Assembly (NCBI GenBank): GCA_013360675.1
Contig: JABWBB010000006.1
Coordinates: forward strand, 17,949 to 81,948
Direction of reading: 5' to 3'
Origin: Phycisphaerales bacterium
GTDB taxonomy: Bacteria; Planctomycetota; Phycisphaerae; Phycisphaerales; UBA1924
DNA length: 64,000 nt
Shown in pieces: positions 40,297 to 50,200 of this stretch (its first letter is position 1; each line of letters begins with the position of its first letter). Under the pieces are notes generated by a model, which saw nothing but the letters and a program-made list of their open reading frames with translations, made no database searches and had not been told where the DNA came from. The translations under genes and the position numbers were made by a program.

Positions 40297-40315
40297 GACT
40301 CACAGGCAGTCGGAT

Positions 40316-40351
40316 GCCACCACGCGCCGCGTCTTCGCGGCGCGTGGTGGC
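40316..40351 (+). terminator. Strong hairpin after the copper ATPase gene
   Basis: A perfect 16-bp stem at 40316-40331 and 40336-40351 has the 4-base loop TCTT and is followed by TGTTT. It lies 20 bp after the copA stop and is the most stable hairpin noticed in the window. The poor T-run makes it a likely but not certain terminator. Confidence 0.7.
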
Positions 40352-40503
40352 TGTTTCAGCGTTTCGCATGGACATCCGCCCAACGCACGACGCGCGGACG
40401 GTGGACCGCCCGCGGGTCGTGGCACCCAGTCACGGATACGTCTTTGGTTCTCGCGTTTGGGCAGCATGTTCGCCCTCGCTCCAACGGCGAGATTTCGCGC
40501 ATG

Positions 40504-40527
40504 AAAAAAGGCGGGCCACCGCCCGCC
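40504..40527 (-). terminator. Factor-independent terminator after gap
   Basis: A 7-bp stem GGCGGGC (40510-40516) / GCCCGCC (40521-40527) has a 4-base loop. On the minus strand it is followed by T6 (complement of AAAAAA at 40504-40509). It is 30 bp after the gap stop. Confidence 0.85.
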
Positions 40528-40557
40528 CCTGGTTCGCGTGTATCGTCAACGGCTGCG

Positions 40558-41652
<1,095 letters not shown>

Positions 41653-41659
41653 TTACGCG

Positions 41660-42949
41660 CTACAGCGCGTGCCTGACCACGCCACCGACGATCGTGGCCG
41701 TCGCCCGCCCGCGCAGGCTTCGCCCCGCGAAGGGGGTGTTGCGCGATCGGGACTTGAGCGCCCCCGCGTCGAGGGTCCAGGCCGCGTCGGGGTCGAGGAT
41801 CGTGACGTCGGCGATGCCACCAGCCCGGAGTACGCCCAGGCCCTTGGCGTCCAGGCCGCAGAGGCGCGCGGGCTCGAGCGTCAGCATCGCGATAAGCCGC
41901 GGCCAGCCGATCAACCCCGTGTGCACCAACGCCTCGGCGTAGAGGGGCAGGGCCGACTCAAGCCCCAGCAGACCCATGGGGGCCTCTTCGAAGGGGAGTG
42001 ATTTCTCGAAGTCGGCGTGGGGGGCGTGATCGGTGGCGAGGACCGTGATCGTGCCGTCGGCCACTCCGGCGCGGATGGCGTCGCGGTCGCTCGCCTCGCG
42101 CAGCGGCGGGTTGACCTTGGCGCTGGTGTTGTAGTGCTCGCAGGCCTCGTGCGTCAGGATGAGGTGGTGGGGCGAGGCCTCGGCGGTGATCCGTGCCCCC
42201 GCCGCCCGCGCCTTGCGCACGATCTCGACCGACCCCGCGCTCGAGATGTGCTGCACGTGATAGCGGCAGCCGCTCGCCCGTGCCAGACGCACGTCGCGCT
42301 CGATGATGATCTCTTCGGCCTCGCGGGGCCAGCCGGTCAGCCCCAGGCGCACGCTGATCTCACCCGCATGCATCGAGGCCCCGCGCGTCAGCGTCGGGTC
42401 CTGGCAGTGCTGCATGAAGACCAGCCCCGTGCGCGCCACCGCCCCAAAGACCCGGGCCATTACCCCCGCGGTGGGGATGCAGTCGCCGTCGTCGGAAATC
42501 GCCACGGCCCCGGCCTGGGCCAGCAGTTCGATCTCGGCCAGTTCCTCGCCCTTGCGCCCCTTGGTGGCCGCGGCGACGGGGAACACCCGGCAGGCCCCGG
42601 TCCGGGCGGCGGCGTCGTACACGAACCGGATCAGTTCGGGCGCATCCAGCGCGGGGGCGGTGTTGGGCATGCAGCAGACGCTGGTGAACCCGCCGACCAC
42701 CGCGGCCTGGGTTCCGCTGGCGATGGTCTCTTTGTGCTCGTGTCCGGGCTCGCGCAGGTGCACGTGCGGGTCGATCAGACCCGGGACGACGAGTTTGCCC
42801 GCGGCGTCGATGACACGATCGACCCTCGCGCTCGACAACCCCTTGCCGATGGCCTCGATCCGGTCGTCGCGGATGGCCAGGTCGAGGGTGGCGTCGGTGG
42901 AGGAGGCCGGGTCGATCACCCGCCCGCCGCGGATCAGGAGCGTGCTCAT
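41660..42949 (-). CDS. pyrC: Dihydroorotase
   Basis: A 429-residue zinc amidohydrolase of the class I (multidomain-type) branch that catalyses ring closure of carbamoyl aspartate in pyrimidine synthesis. It has the metal motif DPHVHLREPGHEHKET with HxH, VHIS-type VQHISSAGSVEIVR, TAEASPHHLILT, and the aspartate in LATDHAPH. The carboxylated lysine of other dihydroorotases is not evident at the usual place, which is common in the class I enzymes. It is separate from other pyr genes here. Confidence 0.9.
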   Translation of the reverse strand: MSTLLIRGGRVIDPASSTDATLDLAIRDDRIEAIGKGLSSARVDRVIDAAGKLVVPGLIDPHVHLREPGHEHKETIASGTQAAVVGGFTSVCCMPNTAPALDAPELIRFVYDAAARTGACRVFPVAAATKGRKGEELAEIELLAQAGAVAISDDGDCIPTAGVMARVFGAVARTGLVFMQHCQDPTLTRGASMHAGEISVRLGLTGWPREAEEIIIERDVRLARASGCRYHVQHISSAGSVEIVRKARAAGARITAEASPHHLILTHEACEHYNTSAKVNPPLREASDRDAIRAGVADGTITVLATDHAPHADFEKSLPFEEAPMGLLGLESALPLYAEALVHTGLIGWPRLIAMLTLEPARLCGLDAKGLGVLRAGGIADVTILDPDAAWTLDAGALKSRSRNTPFAGRSLRGRATATIVGGVVRHAL

Positions 42950-43143
42950 GCTGCGCGGAGGATACCCGCGCGCCGGGTCATAGGGGATGGGGGCCGTTTC
43001 GCCGCGCCCTGGGGCCAGGGGGTGAGCGATAACCCCGGGATAACTTGCACGGCGGTGCGGGAGTGGGGCATCATGGGGGTTCGCCGCAAGGAGAGGGGGC
43101 GGTTTGACGACGTTCGTCCGGGGAGTGCCTATCCTGTGGGCGA

Positions 43144-43218
43144 CGGGGTATAGCGCAGCTTGGTTAGCGCGTCTGACTGGGGGTCAGAAGGTCGGCGGTT
43201 CGAATCCGCCTACCCCGA
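43144..43218 (+). tRNA. tRNA-Pro (anticodon GGG)
   Basis: A 75-nt cloverleaf: acceptor CGGGGTA / TACCCCG; D arm GCGC-loop-GCGC; anticodon stem TCTGA / TCAGA with loop CTGGGGG (anticodon GGG); T arm GGCGG-TTCGAAT-CCGCC; and discriminator A. All stems pair fully. CCA is not encoded. Confidence 0.96.
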
Positions 43219-43228
43219 TTGAAACGCG

Positions 43229-43267
43229 AACGCCCGCGAGATGACTCGTGGGCGTTTGTGTTTTTTG
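43229..43267 (+). terminator. Factor-independent terminator after tRNA-Pro
   Basis: A 12-bp stem with one G-T pair (43229-43240 / 43245-43256, loop ATGA) is followed by TGTGTTTTTT. It starts 10 bp after the tRNA. Confidence 0.88.
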
Positions 43268-43275
43268 TCACCCGT

Positions 43276-43956
43276 TCATCCACGAGGCGTGCCGACGAGT
43301 GCAATCGCAAAGCCGTCGTACCCCTTCATGCCCACGGTTTGAAGTACGCTCGCGGCGACCAAAGGTTTTTCACCCATGCGTGCGATGGCCCGACGTGAGC
43401 CCTGAACGCGCTCATCCGGATGGTTGGCGTCCACGATCGCCCCCTCTCGGATCACGTTGTCCACGATGATGAGCCCGCCGACACGCGTCATCTGAAGCGC
43501 CAAGTCAACGTAGTTGGCGCTGTTCTCCTTGTCGGCATCGATGAACACCAGATCGAACTTGTCCGGCTGCGGTGTGAGGCCAGCCATGACGCTGAGGGCG
43601 GCCCCACGCCGCACCTCGACCCGATCGGCGATGCCGCCCTCTCGAAAAGTCTGCTCGGCGTTTGTCGCCCACGTCTCGTTCAACTCGATCGTGGTGACGA
43701 GCCCGCCGGGCGCCAAGCCTTCGGCGAGCCACGCCGTGCTGTAGCCGCCGAGCGTTCCGATCTCGAGGATGCGTTTCGCGTTCGAAAGTCGGGCCATGAG
43801 CATCAGGAATCGACCCTGCATGGGTGACACGCTGATCGCGGGCAGGCCAAGTTCGATGCAGCGCGCCGCCGCGTGCGAAACACTGCGGGGAGTCGAGCCC
43901 AGGAGTTCATCGCAGGCGGCGTCAACCGCGCTCCACGTCTCGGTGTGATTGGTCAT
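43276..43956 (-). CDS. SAM-dependent O-methyltransferase (class I, catechol/caffeoyl-CoA type)
   Basis: A 226-residue methyltransferase of the family-3 O-methyltransferase type. The motifs are ILEIGTLGGYSTAWLAEGL (SAM binding), TIELNETWATNAEQTF (acidic residue), FDLVFIDADKENSANYVDLAL (metal-site DADK) and GGLIIVDNVIREGAIVD. Members transfer a methyl group to a catechol or similar hydroxyl with a divalent metal. The substrate is not known. An upstream in-frame start at 44007 would add 17 residues that lack family character. Confidence 0.85.
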   Translation of the reverse strand: MTNHTETWSAVDAACDELLGSTPRSVSHAAARCIELGLPAISVSPMQGRFLMLMARLSNAKRILEIGTLGGYSTAWLAEGLAPGGLVTTIELNETWATNAEQTFREGGIADRVEVRRGAALSVMAGLTPQPDKFDLVFIDADKENSANYVDLALQMTRVGGLIIVDNVIREGAIVDANHPDERVQGSRRAIARMGEKPLVAASVLQTVGMKGYDGFAIALVGTPRG

Positions 43957-44234
43957 GTCGTAGCCTATGGCTCGCTGTCGCTGCTGTGCGACCGGTTCGG
44001 TGGCCAACAGGCGCGGATATCAACGAGCGCGGAATTGCTTCGCCTTGAAATGTATGGACGAAGCCCATCGCCAGTATGGTTGAGCCATCACATGACGGGC
44101 AACATTGCGTGCGGGTTCGTCGTTGAGGTGACACGCCGCGTGTGATGGCCTTGGCGTGTGATTCACATGGTGTTGAACCCCCGACTGCCAGTCCGGGTTC
44201 AAGCGCCACCGCCGTCATGTGGTCAGGATCACAC

Positions 44235-44319
44235 TGGCCCCGGTGGGAGTCGAACCCACACTCCCCTTTCGGGAAAGCGGATTTTAAGTCCGCTGCGTCT
44301 GCCATTTCGCCACGGGCCC
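44235..44319 (-). tRNA. tRNA-Leu (anticodon UAA) with an acceptor-stem mismatch
   Basis: An 85-nt class II tRNA: the anticodon stem GCGGA / TCCGC has the loop CTTAAAA (anticodon TAA). A long variable arm is built from TTTCCCGAAAGGGGA, and the T arm is GTGGG-TTCGACT-CCCAC. The acceptor strands are GGGCCCG and CGGGGCC, which pair except for a G-G mismatch at 3:70. The discriminator is A. The mobile element seems to begin at its 5' side. Confidence 0.85.
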
Positions 44320-44322
44320 GAA

Positions 44323-44541
44323 GTGTCTGATTCTCCAGAGGATAGGGCGATTCTGGAGGCGATTCGGGGACGGGACTGGGAGCGTCTCGGCGGATTGCTT
44401 GGCGCAGTGGACGAGGGAGACAGCGATCTCTGGAGCCTTCTGGGGATCTGGGCCACGATCCCTGACAGCGTACGGAAGGCTGTCCTCTGCCTCGCTCAAG
44501 CGTCTACTGGCATGACGAAAGCCCGAGGAAGCAGGCCATGA
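44323..44541 (+). CDS. Small helical protein beside the tRNA (integrase-associated type)
   Basis: A 72-residue reading frame starting with GTG, three bases after the tRNA-Leu 5' end. It contains RAILEAIRGRDWERLGGLLGAV and SLLGIWATIPDSVRKAVLCLAQA. The pattern LxxxWxxxPxxxRxAVLxL resembles short proteins encoded next to tyrosine recombinases in planctomycete elements; this likeness is from memory and no integrase is present here. It may be a truncated remnant. The following 253 bp (44542-44794) show nothing recognisable. Confidence 0.45.
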   Translation: MSDSPEDRAILEAIRGRDWERLGGLLGAVDEGDSDLWSLLGIWATIPDSVRKAVLCLAQASTGMTKARGSRP

Positions 44542-44794
44542 AGCTCCCCAAGCCCGCGGCTCGGCAAGACCGACCGGGCCCCCCACTGTTTAGCTCGGCA
44601 GCGGACCAATGAGAGAATCCGCCGGGCCTTTTCGCGGAACTTGATGCCGAGATCCACTTCAGCCCGGACGTCAGTACCTCCCTTCATCGCCAAGCTGGAT
44701 CCGCCCAAGGTCGCTTCTGAATGGTGATGATCAGAGGGTGCTTCGCGGCGACATTCATCGGATCGGCTCAGCACTTCCGCTGGCGAATCGGACG

Positions 44795-45850
44795 TCAGGC
44801 AAGCGTCTCTGCCCATTTTGCGACCTGTTCAACCAGTACCTCAATCGGTTGCTCCCCATCAACCACCAGGTCGGCCTTCTCTGGAAGCTGTTGGCTCACA
44901 TCTCGCTCCGTCGAGTGCGATTCGAAGCTCTTTAGCTGCGAGGCAGTTTCACCGCGGGACGCCATGCGTGCAGACCGCGTGCCATGCTCTGCAGCGACAT
45001 GGACCAGCCGAAACTCGGACGGTCTCACCAAGCGAGCGAGTCGCGCCGCTATATCGGCATGCCGAACACCGTCGACGACTAGGGAAGTGCCCGGAGTCCA
45101 TCCGCTCTGAGCCAGTACGGCCCGACACAGCCCATCGGGATCCTTCCGAACGAGCTCCTCGCCGATGGATTGCAGTGTTTCGCGGTTCGTAGACATTCCG
45201 CGACGCCTTGCTTCCAAACGGATGTAGCCACCGAAACTCACTCGTGGGACCCCGACCGCGAGAGCCACCGACTCCGAGAGGGTGCTCTTTCCGCTAGCAA
45301 TCCCACCCGAGAATGCCAGTACCGTGCTCTGCATCATGCCTCCGAAGAGCGAACCTTCGGCCTTGCCACGAACGACTACCCAGCCGCGTCGGTCTCGCTT
45401 GGGCCATTGAATCGGCTGCAGCCGCTTTGCTCGCGTAACGTACATCAGTGTCGCGAACTCCGCCTTCTCACGGCTCCTCCAGAACTCTGGGTCCTCGGCA
45501 CAGAGCGCTGCGGCAAAGTCTTGCCGGATTGATCGCCAGGACTCCGCATTCAGTCGGTAGAACCATGCCGCTCCCACCTCTGCGATCCCTACAACCGGCC
45601 CTCCGGACACCTTGAGGAGGACAAAGTCCCCACGCGAGACGCGCCCGTACGGTGGAAAGCGAACGGTCGAGAAGCGGGACTCCACCGTCTTCTTTCCGGT
45701 CAGAATGTATTCGAGGAATGGCTCAACGAACACCGCCAAGTGCAGGCTGGGCGCGTTGGCAGACTGATCCGCGAGCGACTGTGCGGCGGCAGACCACGCT
45801 GGGTCGCTCCGAAGCGCGTTGACGACCGCGCTAAGCGGCGACCTGTTCAT
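44795..45850 (-). CDS. ASCH domain fused to a P-loop nucleotide kinase
   Basis: A 351-residue two-domain protein, last gene of the six-gene operon; its start overlaps the previous stop by 20 bp. The N-terminal ASCH domain (about 35-165) has the family core TGKKTVESRF (51-60) and GDFVLLKVSGGPVVGIAEV. ASCH domains bind RNA or modified bases, related to PUA. The C-terminal domain (about 175-351) starts with the Walker A GGIASGKST (182-190) and resembles the dephospho-CoA/deoxynucleoside-monophosphate kinase group (FGGYIRLEARRRG.., VVDGVRH, final LVVDGEQP). It could phosphorylate a nucleotide while the ASCH part recognises a modified one. Confidence 0.75.
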   Translation of the reverse strand: MNRSPLSAVVNALRSDPAWSAAAQSLADQSANAPSLHLAVFVEPFLEYILTGKKTVESRFSTVRFPPYGRVSRGDFVLLKVSGGPVVGIAEVGAAWFYRLNAESWRSIRQDFAAALCAEDPEFWRSREKAEFATLMYVTRAKRLQPIQWPKRDRRGWVVVRGKAEGSLFGGMMQSTVLAFSGGIASGKSTLSESVALAVGVPRVSFGGYIRLEARRRGMSTNRETLQSIGEELVRKDPDGLCRAVLAQSGWTPGTSLVVDGVRHADIAARLARLVRPSEFRLVHVAAEHGTRSARMASRGETASQLKSFESHSTERDVSQQLPEKADLVVDGEQPIEVLVEQVAKWAETLA

Positions 45851-47075
45851 CCGAGCCGTCCTCTTCCGTGAGATCTGTGTATTCATTCTCTTCAATCACG
45901 CCCAAGTTGCCGAGGCGCTTGCAGCTAGCGGCAAGCCACTCCCGTTCATCGGCGGTCAGTACACGACCGAGTCGGCCCTCTGCGGCCGCCACTTCGTCCT
46001 TGCCAGTTGTGGCCGCAGCTAACGCCGCGAAAAGTGTACCGGGATCGTCACATGCGAACACGCGGTTTCCGCTGGTCCACACTCGCACACGCTCGCGTCT
46101 GGTATCTCGACGGCTCACCGTCGGCAGCACATCACCGTCACAGATCTGCAAGAGCCGAGTATCACCGCTCAACTGACCGGTCACGAGAAACCTGACCCGC
46201 ATCCGCCCGACTCCCATCTCTTCCCAAGCGGAACCTGGCTCAACGTGCAACGTCTCCCCTGAAGCGCTTTCGCGGACTTTCCTGAAGGTCCACAAGTCCC
46301 CGCGGCGCCACGACCGCATATCTCCGCGAAGCCCGGCTGCACGAAAGGCATTCTGCTCGAAAAGAGGTGTCTCATAGGCGATGCTTTGCGCTTCCACAGA
46401 TAGCACCTCCAACCCCAGAGGCGAAACTCTTCGCTTCAGTTCCAAACGCTCGGCATGGATGCCGGGCCGTGTACCGACCCCTGGAAGGCACGCGAGCACA
46501 AGCCCCCCTATTCGACACTCCCTCGCCGCAGCGGTGAGGAACGCGCAGGTGTGCTCCAAGTACCAAGGCGGATCGATGACCACCGCGTCAGCATGCCAGA
46601 CTGTTGGAGCGTGGCTAAAAGCGTCCGCCAACACGAGCTCAAGCGGGAGCTGGAGGCCGTTGACCGCCTCCAAGATGGTGCGCGAGCGATCAAATGCTAC
46701 CAGTCGACCCCATCCGACCTGGCGAGCGGCGGCGACTGCCGCGGTCGTCGCCCCGATAAACACAAGGTCTCTGGCTCCAGCCGCTCTGACCCGCGAAAGG
46801 ATTGACTCCGCACCCCGTAGAGAGAATCGCCACTCATAGTCGAGCGGGTGAGGCGGCGGGAGGTGACGCTCGACCGGCCCATCGGCGACCGCAGGGGGAG
46901 CAAGCCATTCGAGACTGAGTTGCTGCGTAGCGTGGGCGGTCACGGCGGACCGCACCATCAGCGGGTCCGCTCCTTCACAACGCTCTACGAGCTGACGAAG
47001 CGACGCCGTCCCCTCCTGTACCGCTGCCACCGCCGTGGCCAACATCCACTGCCGGTATCGGTCCTGTTCATCCAT
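45831..47075 (-). CDS. DPPW-motif methyltransferase
   Basis: A 414-residue protein. The SAM-type Rossmann part has RDLVFIGATTAAVAAARQ (103-119), followed by the acidic residue in LVAFDRS, and the catalytic-type motif DPPW (168-171) in AVVIDPPWYLEHT. DPPW/DPPY is the motif of N6-adenine and N4-cytosine methyltransferases and of the polyamine-forming BpsA group. The N-terminal about 85 residues look like a helical DNA-binding or dimer part. The 47075 ATG overlaps the radical SAM stop by 8 bp; an ATG at 47087 is possible. The substrate is not known. Confidence 0.7.
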   Translation of the reverse strand: MDEQDRYRQWMLATAVAAVQEGTASLRQLVERCEGADPLMVRSAVTAHATQQLSLEWLAPPAVADGPVERHLPPPHPLDYEWRFSLRGAESILSRVRAAGARDLVFIGATTAAVAAARQVGWGRLVAFDRSRTILEAVNGLQLPLELVLADAFSHAPTVWHADAVVIDPPWYLEHTCAFLTAAARECRIGGLVLACLPGVGTRPGIHAERLELKRRVSPLGLEVLSVEAQSIAYETPLFEQNAFRAAGLRGDMRSWRRGDLWTFRKVRESASGETLHVEPGSAWEEMGVGRMRVRFLVTGQLSGDTRLLQICDGDVLPTVSRRDTRRERVRVWTSGNRVFACDDPGTLFAALAAATTGKDEVAAAEGRLGRVLTADEREWLAASCKRLGNLGVIEENEYTDLTEEDGSDEQVAA

Positions 47076-48108
47076 GGCGTCCCCCACGCCGCAGCAACGG
47101 TATATCGCAGATCTTCAGCCCAAGTTCCTCGGCGGTAAACCGCTCACCAAGCTCTACTCGCCAACGAGCAATCGCTTGCTGCTGCAGGTCAATTGCACGT
47201 CGCTTGTCATCGTCCAGTCGCGGCACCACCGGCGTGAAGGGACGGATCTCTAGAGGAATGGTCCGCAGCGGCAAGTTGGGGTCGATGTGCTGAAGCTTGT
47301 CCACGAACCGTGACATGTCCTCAATGACACGCTTCGCGCATGGCGTCGTCAGCGTGACATACGCGTAGAGGTCGAGCCCAAGTTCCATCAGCCGCTTCAT
47401 CAGGTCAAACTGCCGCTCAAAAAGATCCCGTGAAGCCATCGTATTGAACGCAAAGGACTCGGCGTTGTATCCCTTGAAGCAGCACACACGTCCGTACTTC
47501 GGGTAATGCGCCACGCGTTGCTGCGTAGCGGCGTCCAGATACTGCCAGAAGTAATCGTTACTCAAGTTGTCATCAGACCACAGGTACACAGAATCTTGGA
47601 GTCCAGCCTCCTCTAAGGCGTCCATCATCCACGGCACCCACTCTGGAGTGAGGTCGGGTTGGCCACCCGTGAGATCGATCATCCGCGGCGGGTCGGGCTG
47701 CTCACGAAAGAGCCGTACGAGCTCGTCAGCGGTGACCCACTCCGCGCGCGTCTCGTCGCCGTTGAGGAGGCTGAAGTCGACGAAGCAGTACCAGCACCTC
47801 CAGTTGCACACTGAATTCTGAAAGACTTGGGCCCGGATCAGTTGTCCGGGCTCCAAGCCGAGTGCTTTGCCCGCGGGATCGATGGGCAACGAGTTCGGTG
47901 GCCAACCCGGCGACGAATCGCGGCGGAAGTGACGCACCCGTCCAAGCCCGCGGCAGTTTACGGGGCAGGTCAGGTCCTTCTCTTGATCCGATCCAGTAAG
48001 CCGGGTCACCAGTAGGCGCCGCCCCGAGAGGTCGATGGCCCTCGCTCTCAGTCCCACTGAGAAACGATCCGTGTTGATGACCCTCAGGCTCGTAGTTCTG
48101 TCGCCCAT
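47068..48108 (-). CDS. Radical SAM enzyme
   Basis: A 346-residue protein with the [4Fe-4S] motif CNWRCWYC (Cys101, Cys105, Cys108) and a GGQPDL segment in place of the usual GGEP that binds SAM. Two more cysteines, CPVNC (48-52), precede it. The TIM-barrel part follows with SVYLWSDDNL and DLYAYVTLTTPCAKRV. Such enzymes generate a 5'-deoxyadenosyl radical for difficult C-H chemistry; the layout resembles activating enzymes and QueE-like proteins, but no specific family could be assigned. It lies in the same operon as the DPPW methyltransferase. Confidence 0.8.
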   Translation of the reverse strand: MGDRTTSLRVINTDRFSVGLRARAIDLSGRRLLVTRLTGSDQEKDLTCPVNCRGLGRVRHFRRDSSPGWPPNSLPIDPAGKALGLEPGQLIRAQVFQNSVCNWRCWYCFVDFSLLNGDETRAEWVTADELVRLFREQPDPPRMIDLTGGQPDLTPEWVPWMMDALEEAGLQDSVYLWSDDNLSNDYFWQYLDAATQQRVAHYPKYGRVCCFKGYNAESFAFNTMASRDLFERQFDLMKRLMELGLDLYAYVTLTTPCAKRVIEDMSRFVDKLQHIDPNLPLRTIPLEIRPFTPVVPRLDDDKRRAIDLQQQAIARWRVELGERFTAEELGLKICDIPLLRRGGRHG

Positions 48109-48124
48109 TAGTCCCGGTCTCCCT

Positions 48125-48736
48125 TCAATCGCTCTTGTCGGTACGCCGGAGTCCTGGGACATGCCGCCCCGCTCGTTCCAAGTCCGGCATCCGCTCATCG
48201 ATATAGTGGAGGCAGAGGTCCCTGAAGTAGCCGATCTGGTCATCGGTGAGCGTCTGGTCCTGTGGAATGCCATGCCAGTACTCAATGCACTTTCGGCAGC
48301 AGCACGCGGTGGCGTGCTGGGCATAATACAGGATGCTCCCTGTCCAAGGCGTCTGTCTGCCGTCGCGGGAGTGCTTTGTCCCGACCGCCGATCGGAGACG
48401 CTTCTCAACGGCGTGCGGGAGACCGTCGCGCCCCTTGCGGACCGCATAGTTCTTCGCCCGTTGGTCGATCTCAGTGTGCCAGTAGTGATGACGAATCGAC
48501 TCGTGCTTGAGCGCGTTAACGGTGTGCGCTAAGTCGTCGCTATCGCGCCTTTGGACCCGCTCCCAGTCGACAAGCGTGGCGCCGCAAGCCTGACATGAAC
48601 CGCGATCCTTCTTGCCGTACTGCTTGGCGAGCTTCTTCGACTCGTGAAAGCAGTGCAGCCCTTGCTCGCAGTCGCTCTGGTCGCAGGACAGCTTCAGCGG
48701 CATCAGCTCCGGTCGTTTCTTCGGACCCGTGGCCAT
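48125..48736 (-). CDS. Cys-rich protein with C-terminal DUF4186 domain
   Basis: A 203-residue protein. The C-terminal half matches DUF4186: DGRQTPWTG (125-133), AQHATACCCRKCIEYWHGIPQDQTLT (139-164) and LCLHYIDERM. Typical DUF4186 proteins are about 110 residues long. Here about 100 extra N-terminal residues carry more cysteines (C18, C23, C29 and CQAC at 48-51), likely a zinc ribbon. DUF4186 function is unknown; the cysteines suggest metal binding. The gene sits 3 bp after the XRE-peptidase stop and 16 bp before the radical SAM gene. Confidence 0.78.
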   Translation of the reverse strand: MATGPKKRPELMPLKLSCDQSDCEQGLHCFHESKKLAKQYGKKDRGSCQACGATLVDWERVQRRDSDDLAHTVNALKHESIRHHYWHTEIDQRAKNYAVRKGRDGLPHAVEKRLRSAVGTKHSRDGRQTPWTGSILYYAQHATACCCRKCIEYWHGIPQDQTLTDDQIGYFRDLCLHYIDERMPDLERAGRHVPGLRRTDKSD

Positions 48737-48739
48737 CGC

Positions 48740-50200
48740 TCACACCTCCGGCTCGCGCAGAGCCTGCATGAACAGCTCCCGGTCAAGCCCGCTCAAACGC
48801 GAGAGGTCCGCACGCTGCAAGAGGACGTCGCGGGCGATCGCCCAAGGGACCTCGTCCTTCGGTTGCAGATTGGTGGCAGCACCCCACCAGTTCTCGCCTT
48901 GAAGAGAGAGGCGGAAGGCCATGTAGTTTGCGAGGGCCGCGGCGTCGACACCAGCCTGCTTTGCAACCTCAGGAACCACTGACTTAAGCCGGGGAATGCT
49001 ATTCTTAGCGAGTTCGGTGCACCGCTCCGCGAGCTCCTCGGCCCGACCACCGAGGGATGCCTCACCCGCAAACCAACTTGCGTCTTTCTCTTCTTCGGAG
49101 TTGATGCGCTCGTGCGAGGTCTCTGGTGCCTCGACAACCGTGTGCGTGGGCGAATCAGGGCGTTCGGCGGCGTGCCGCATCTCGTGAAGAAGGTCGAAGA
49201 GCCATCGGGCTAGCGACTGTGTTCTCTGTTTGAGCACGATCACGTTTCGACCGTTCACACGCCAGCATGCTCCGTGAAAAGCTCCCGCATCGCTAAGCGG
49301 CAGCACCGGCACCCCCAGATCCCAGCAGTAGAGGAGGGCGGTCCGGAAGCTCATCTCTCCGTACTTATCAACCACGGCTCTGTGGAGTCCCTCGGGATCC
49401 GTGGGTAGAGGAAACCGCGGGAGATCGTCCGTCGCTTTGAGGAGAAGTAGGGCCAAGAAGTGTGCATAGAAGGTGTACACCTCGAGCGACTTCTGCTCGG
49501 CGCTCTCGCTGACCTTGAATCGTGCCGCTCCGAGTACACCTTCTTTGAGCCAGGGCTGGTCTTGTCCAAGCACGGCGGCTGAAGTCCAGCCGAAAACGTG
49601 GGAAATCGCCCGAGTTGCTGCGAATAGTGCTTGATCGAGTGCATCTTTGCTGTCACTGGCGAGCGATGCGGCGAGTTCTCGTGGCACCAGCCGGGCCAGG
49701 ACGAAGTCCTTGGAGAGCCCAATGTCCCGTAGCCTTCCAAATACGCTCGCCACGGAGCGGTCGGCCTTCGGCAGAAGCAGCTCCTCGCGGATGTTGATGT
49801 TGAGGGCGCGCGCGACTTCGAGCAGGCGGGCGAGGCTCGCTGCCTGATAGTCGGTCGCCTCGTACTTCTGAACCTGCTGTTCCTTGAGTCCGAGCTTTTC
49901 GGCGAGCTCCTTGTGGCTCATGCCGGAAGCAATCCGAGCTCGGACGAGGGCCTGGGGCAGTTCCGCGAGCGATCCCAGCTCCAGCAGGCCCACCTTTCCG
50001 CTCGCGAGCTCCTCGTACTCCCGAAGTTCAGCCCGCAGCTCGTCCAATTGACTCTTGATGGCATTGCGCTCGGCTTGCTGGATGATGGGATCGACGCCCG
50101 GAGTCGGGGTCGTGCGTCCGGTCTCCAGAGCTCGCAGTGACTCCGCGAACCGCGTTACTGCGGCCTTGGTGATGCGGTATTGGCGGTCGTTCTTGATCAT
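48740..50200 (-). CDS. XRE-family HTH regulator fused to ImmA/IrrE metallopeptidase
   Basis: A 486-residue protein. An N-terminal helical part (1-65) precedes a cro/C1 helix-turn-helix (about 82-140: LVRARIASGMSHKELAEKLGLKEQQVQKYEATDYQAASLARLLEVARAL). The C-terminal part carries the zinc motif HEMRH (339-343) in LFDLLHEMRHAAE. It is a regulator of the kind that a protease domain inactivates when cells sense damage, as in ImmA/ImmR and IrrE/DdrO. Its start overlaps the DUF6932 stop by 4 bp, so the two are coupled. It is the likely operon repressor. Confidence 0.85.
   Translation of the reverse strand: MIKNDRQYRITKAAVTRFAESLRALETGRTTPTPGVDPIIQQAERNAIKSQLDELRAELREYEELASGKVGLLELGSLAELPQALVRARIASGMSHKELAEKLGLKEQQVQKYEATDYQAASLARLLEVARALNINIREELLLPKADRSVASVFGRLRDIGLSKDFVLARLVPRELAASLASDSKDALDQALFAATRAISHVFGWTSAAVLGQDQPWLKEGVLGAARFKVSESAEQKSLEVYTFYAHFLALLLLKATDDLPRFPLPTDPEGLHRAVVDKYGEMSFRTALLYCWDLGVPVLPLSDAGAFHGACWRVNGRNVIVLKQRTQSLARWLFDLLHEMRHAAERPDSPTHTVVEAPETSHERINSEEEKDASWFAGEASLGGRAEELAERCTELAKNSIPRLKSVVPEVAKQAGVDAAALANYMAFRLSLQGENWWGAATNLQPKDEVPWAIARDVLLQRADLSRLSGLDRELFMQALREPEV

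Noticed and set aside
44165..44215. T-arm-like stretch (GGTTCAAG region) considered as a second, decayed tRNA
   Set aside because: Only a short part resembles a T arm; no acceptor or anticodon stem could be paired.
44158..44322. Plus-strand reading frame crossing the tRNA-Leu
   Set aside because: It translates the complement of the tRNA. Only the part from the GTG at 44323 looks protein-like.
44496..44816. Minus-strand frame of 106 codons left of the ASCH-kinase gene
   Set aside because: No ribosome site, no folded pattern, and it overlaps the end of the ASCH-kinase gene in another frame.
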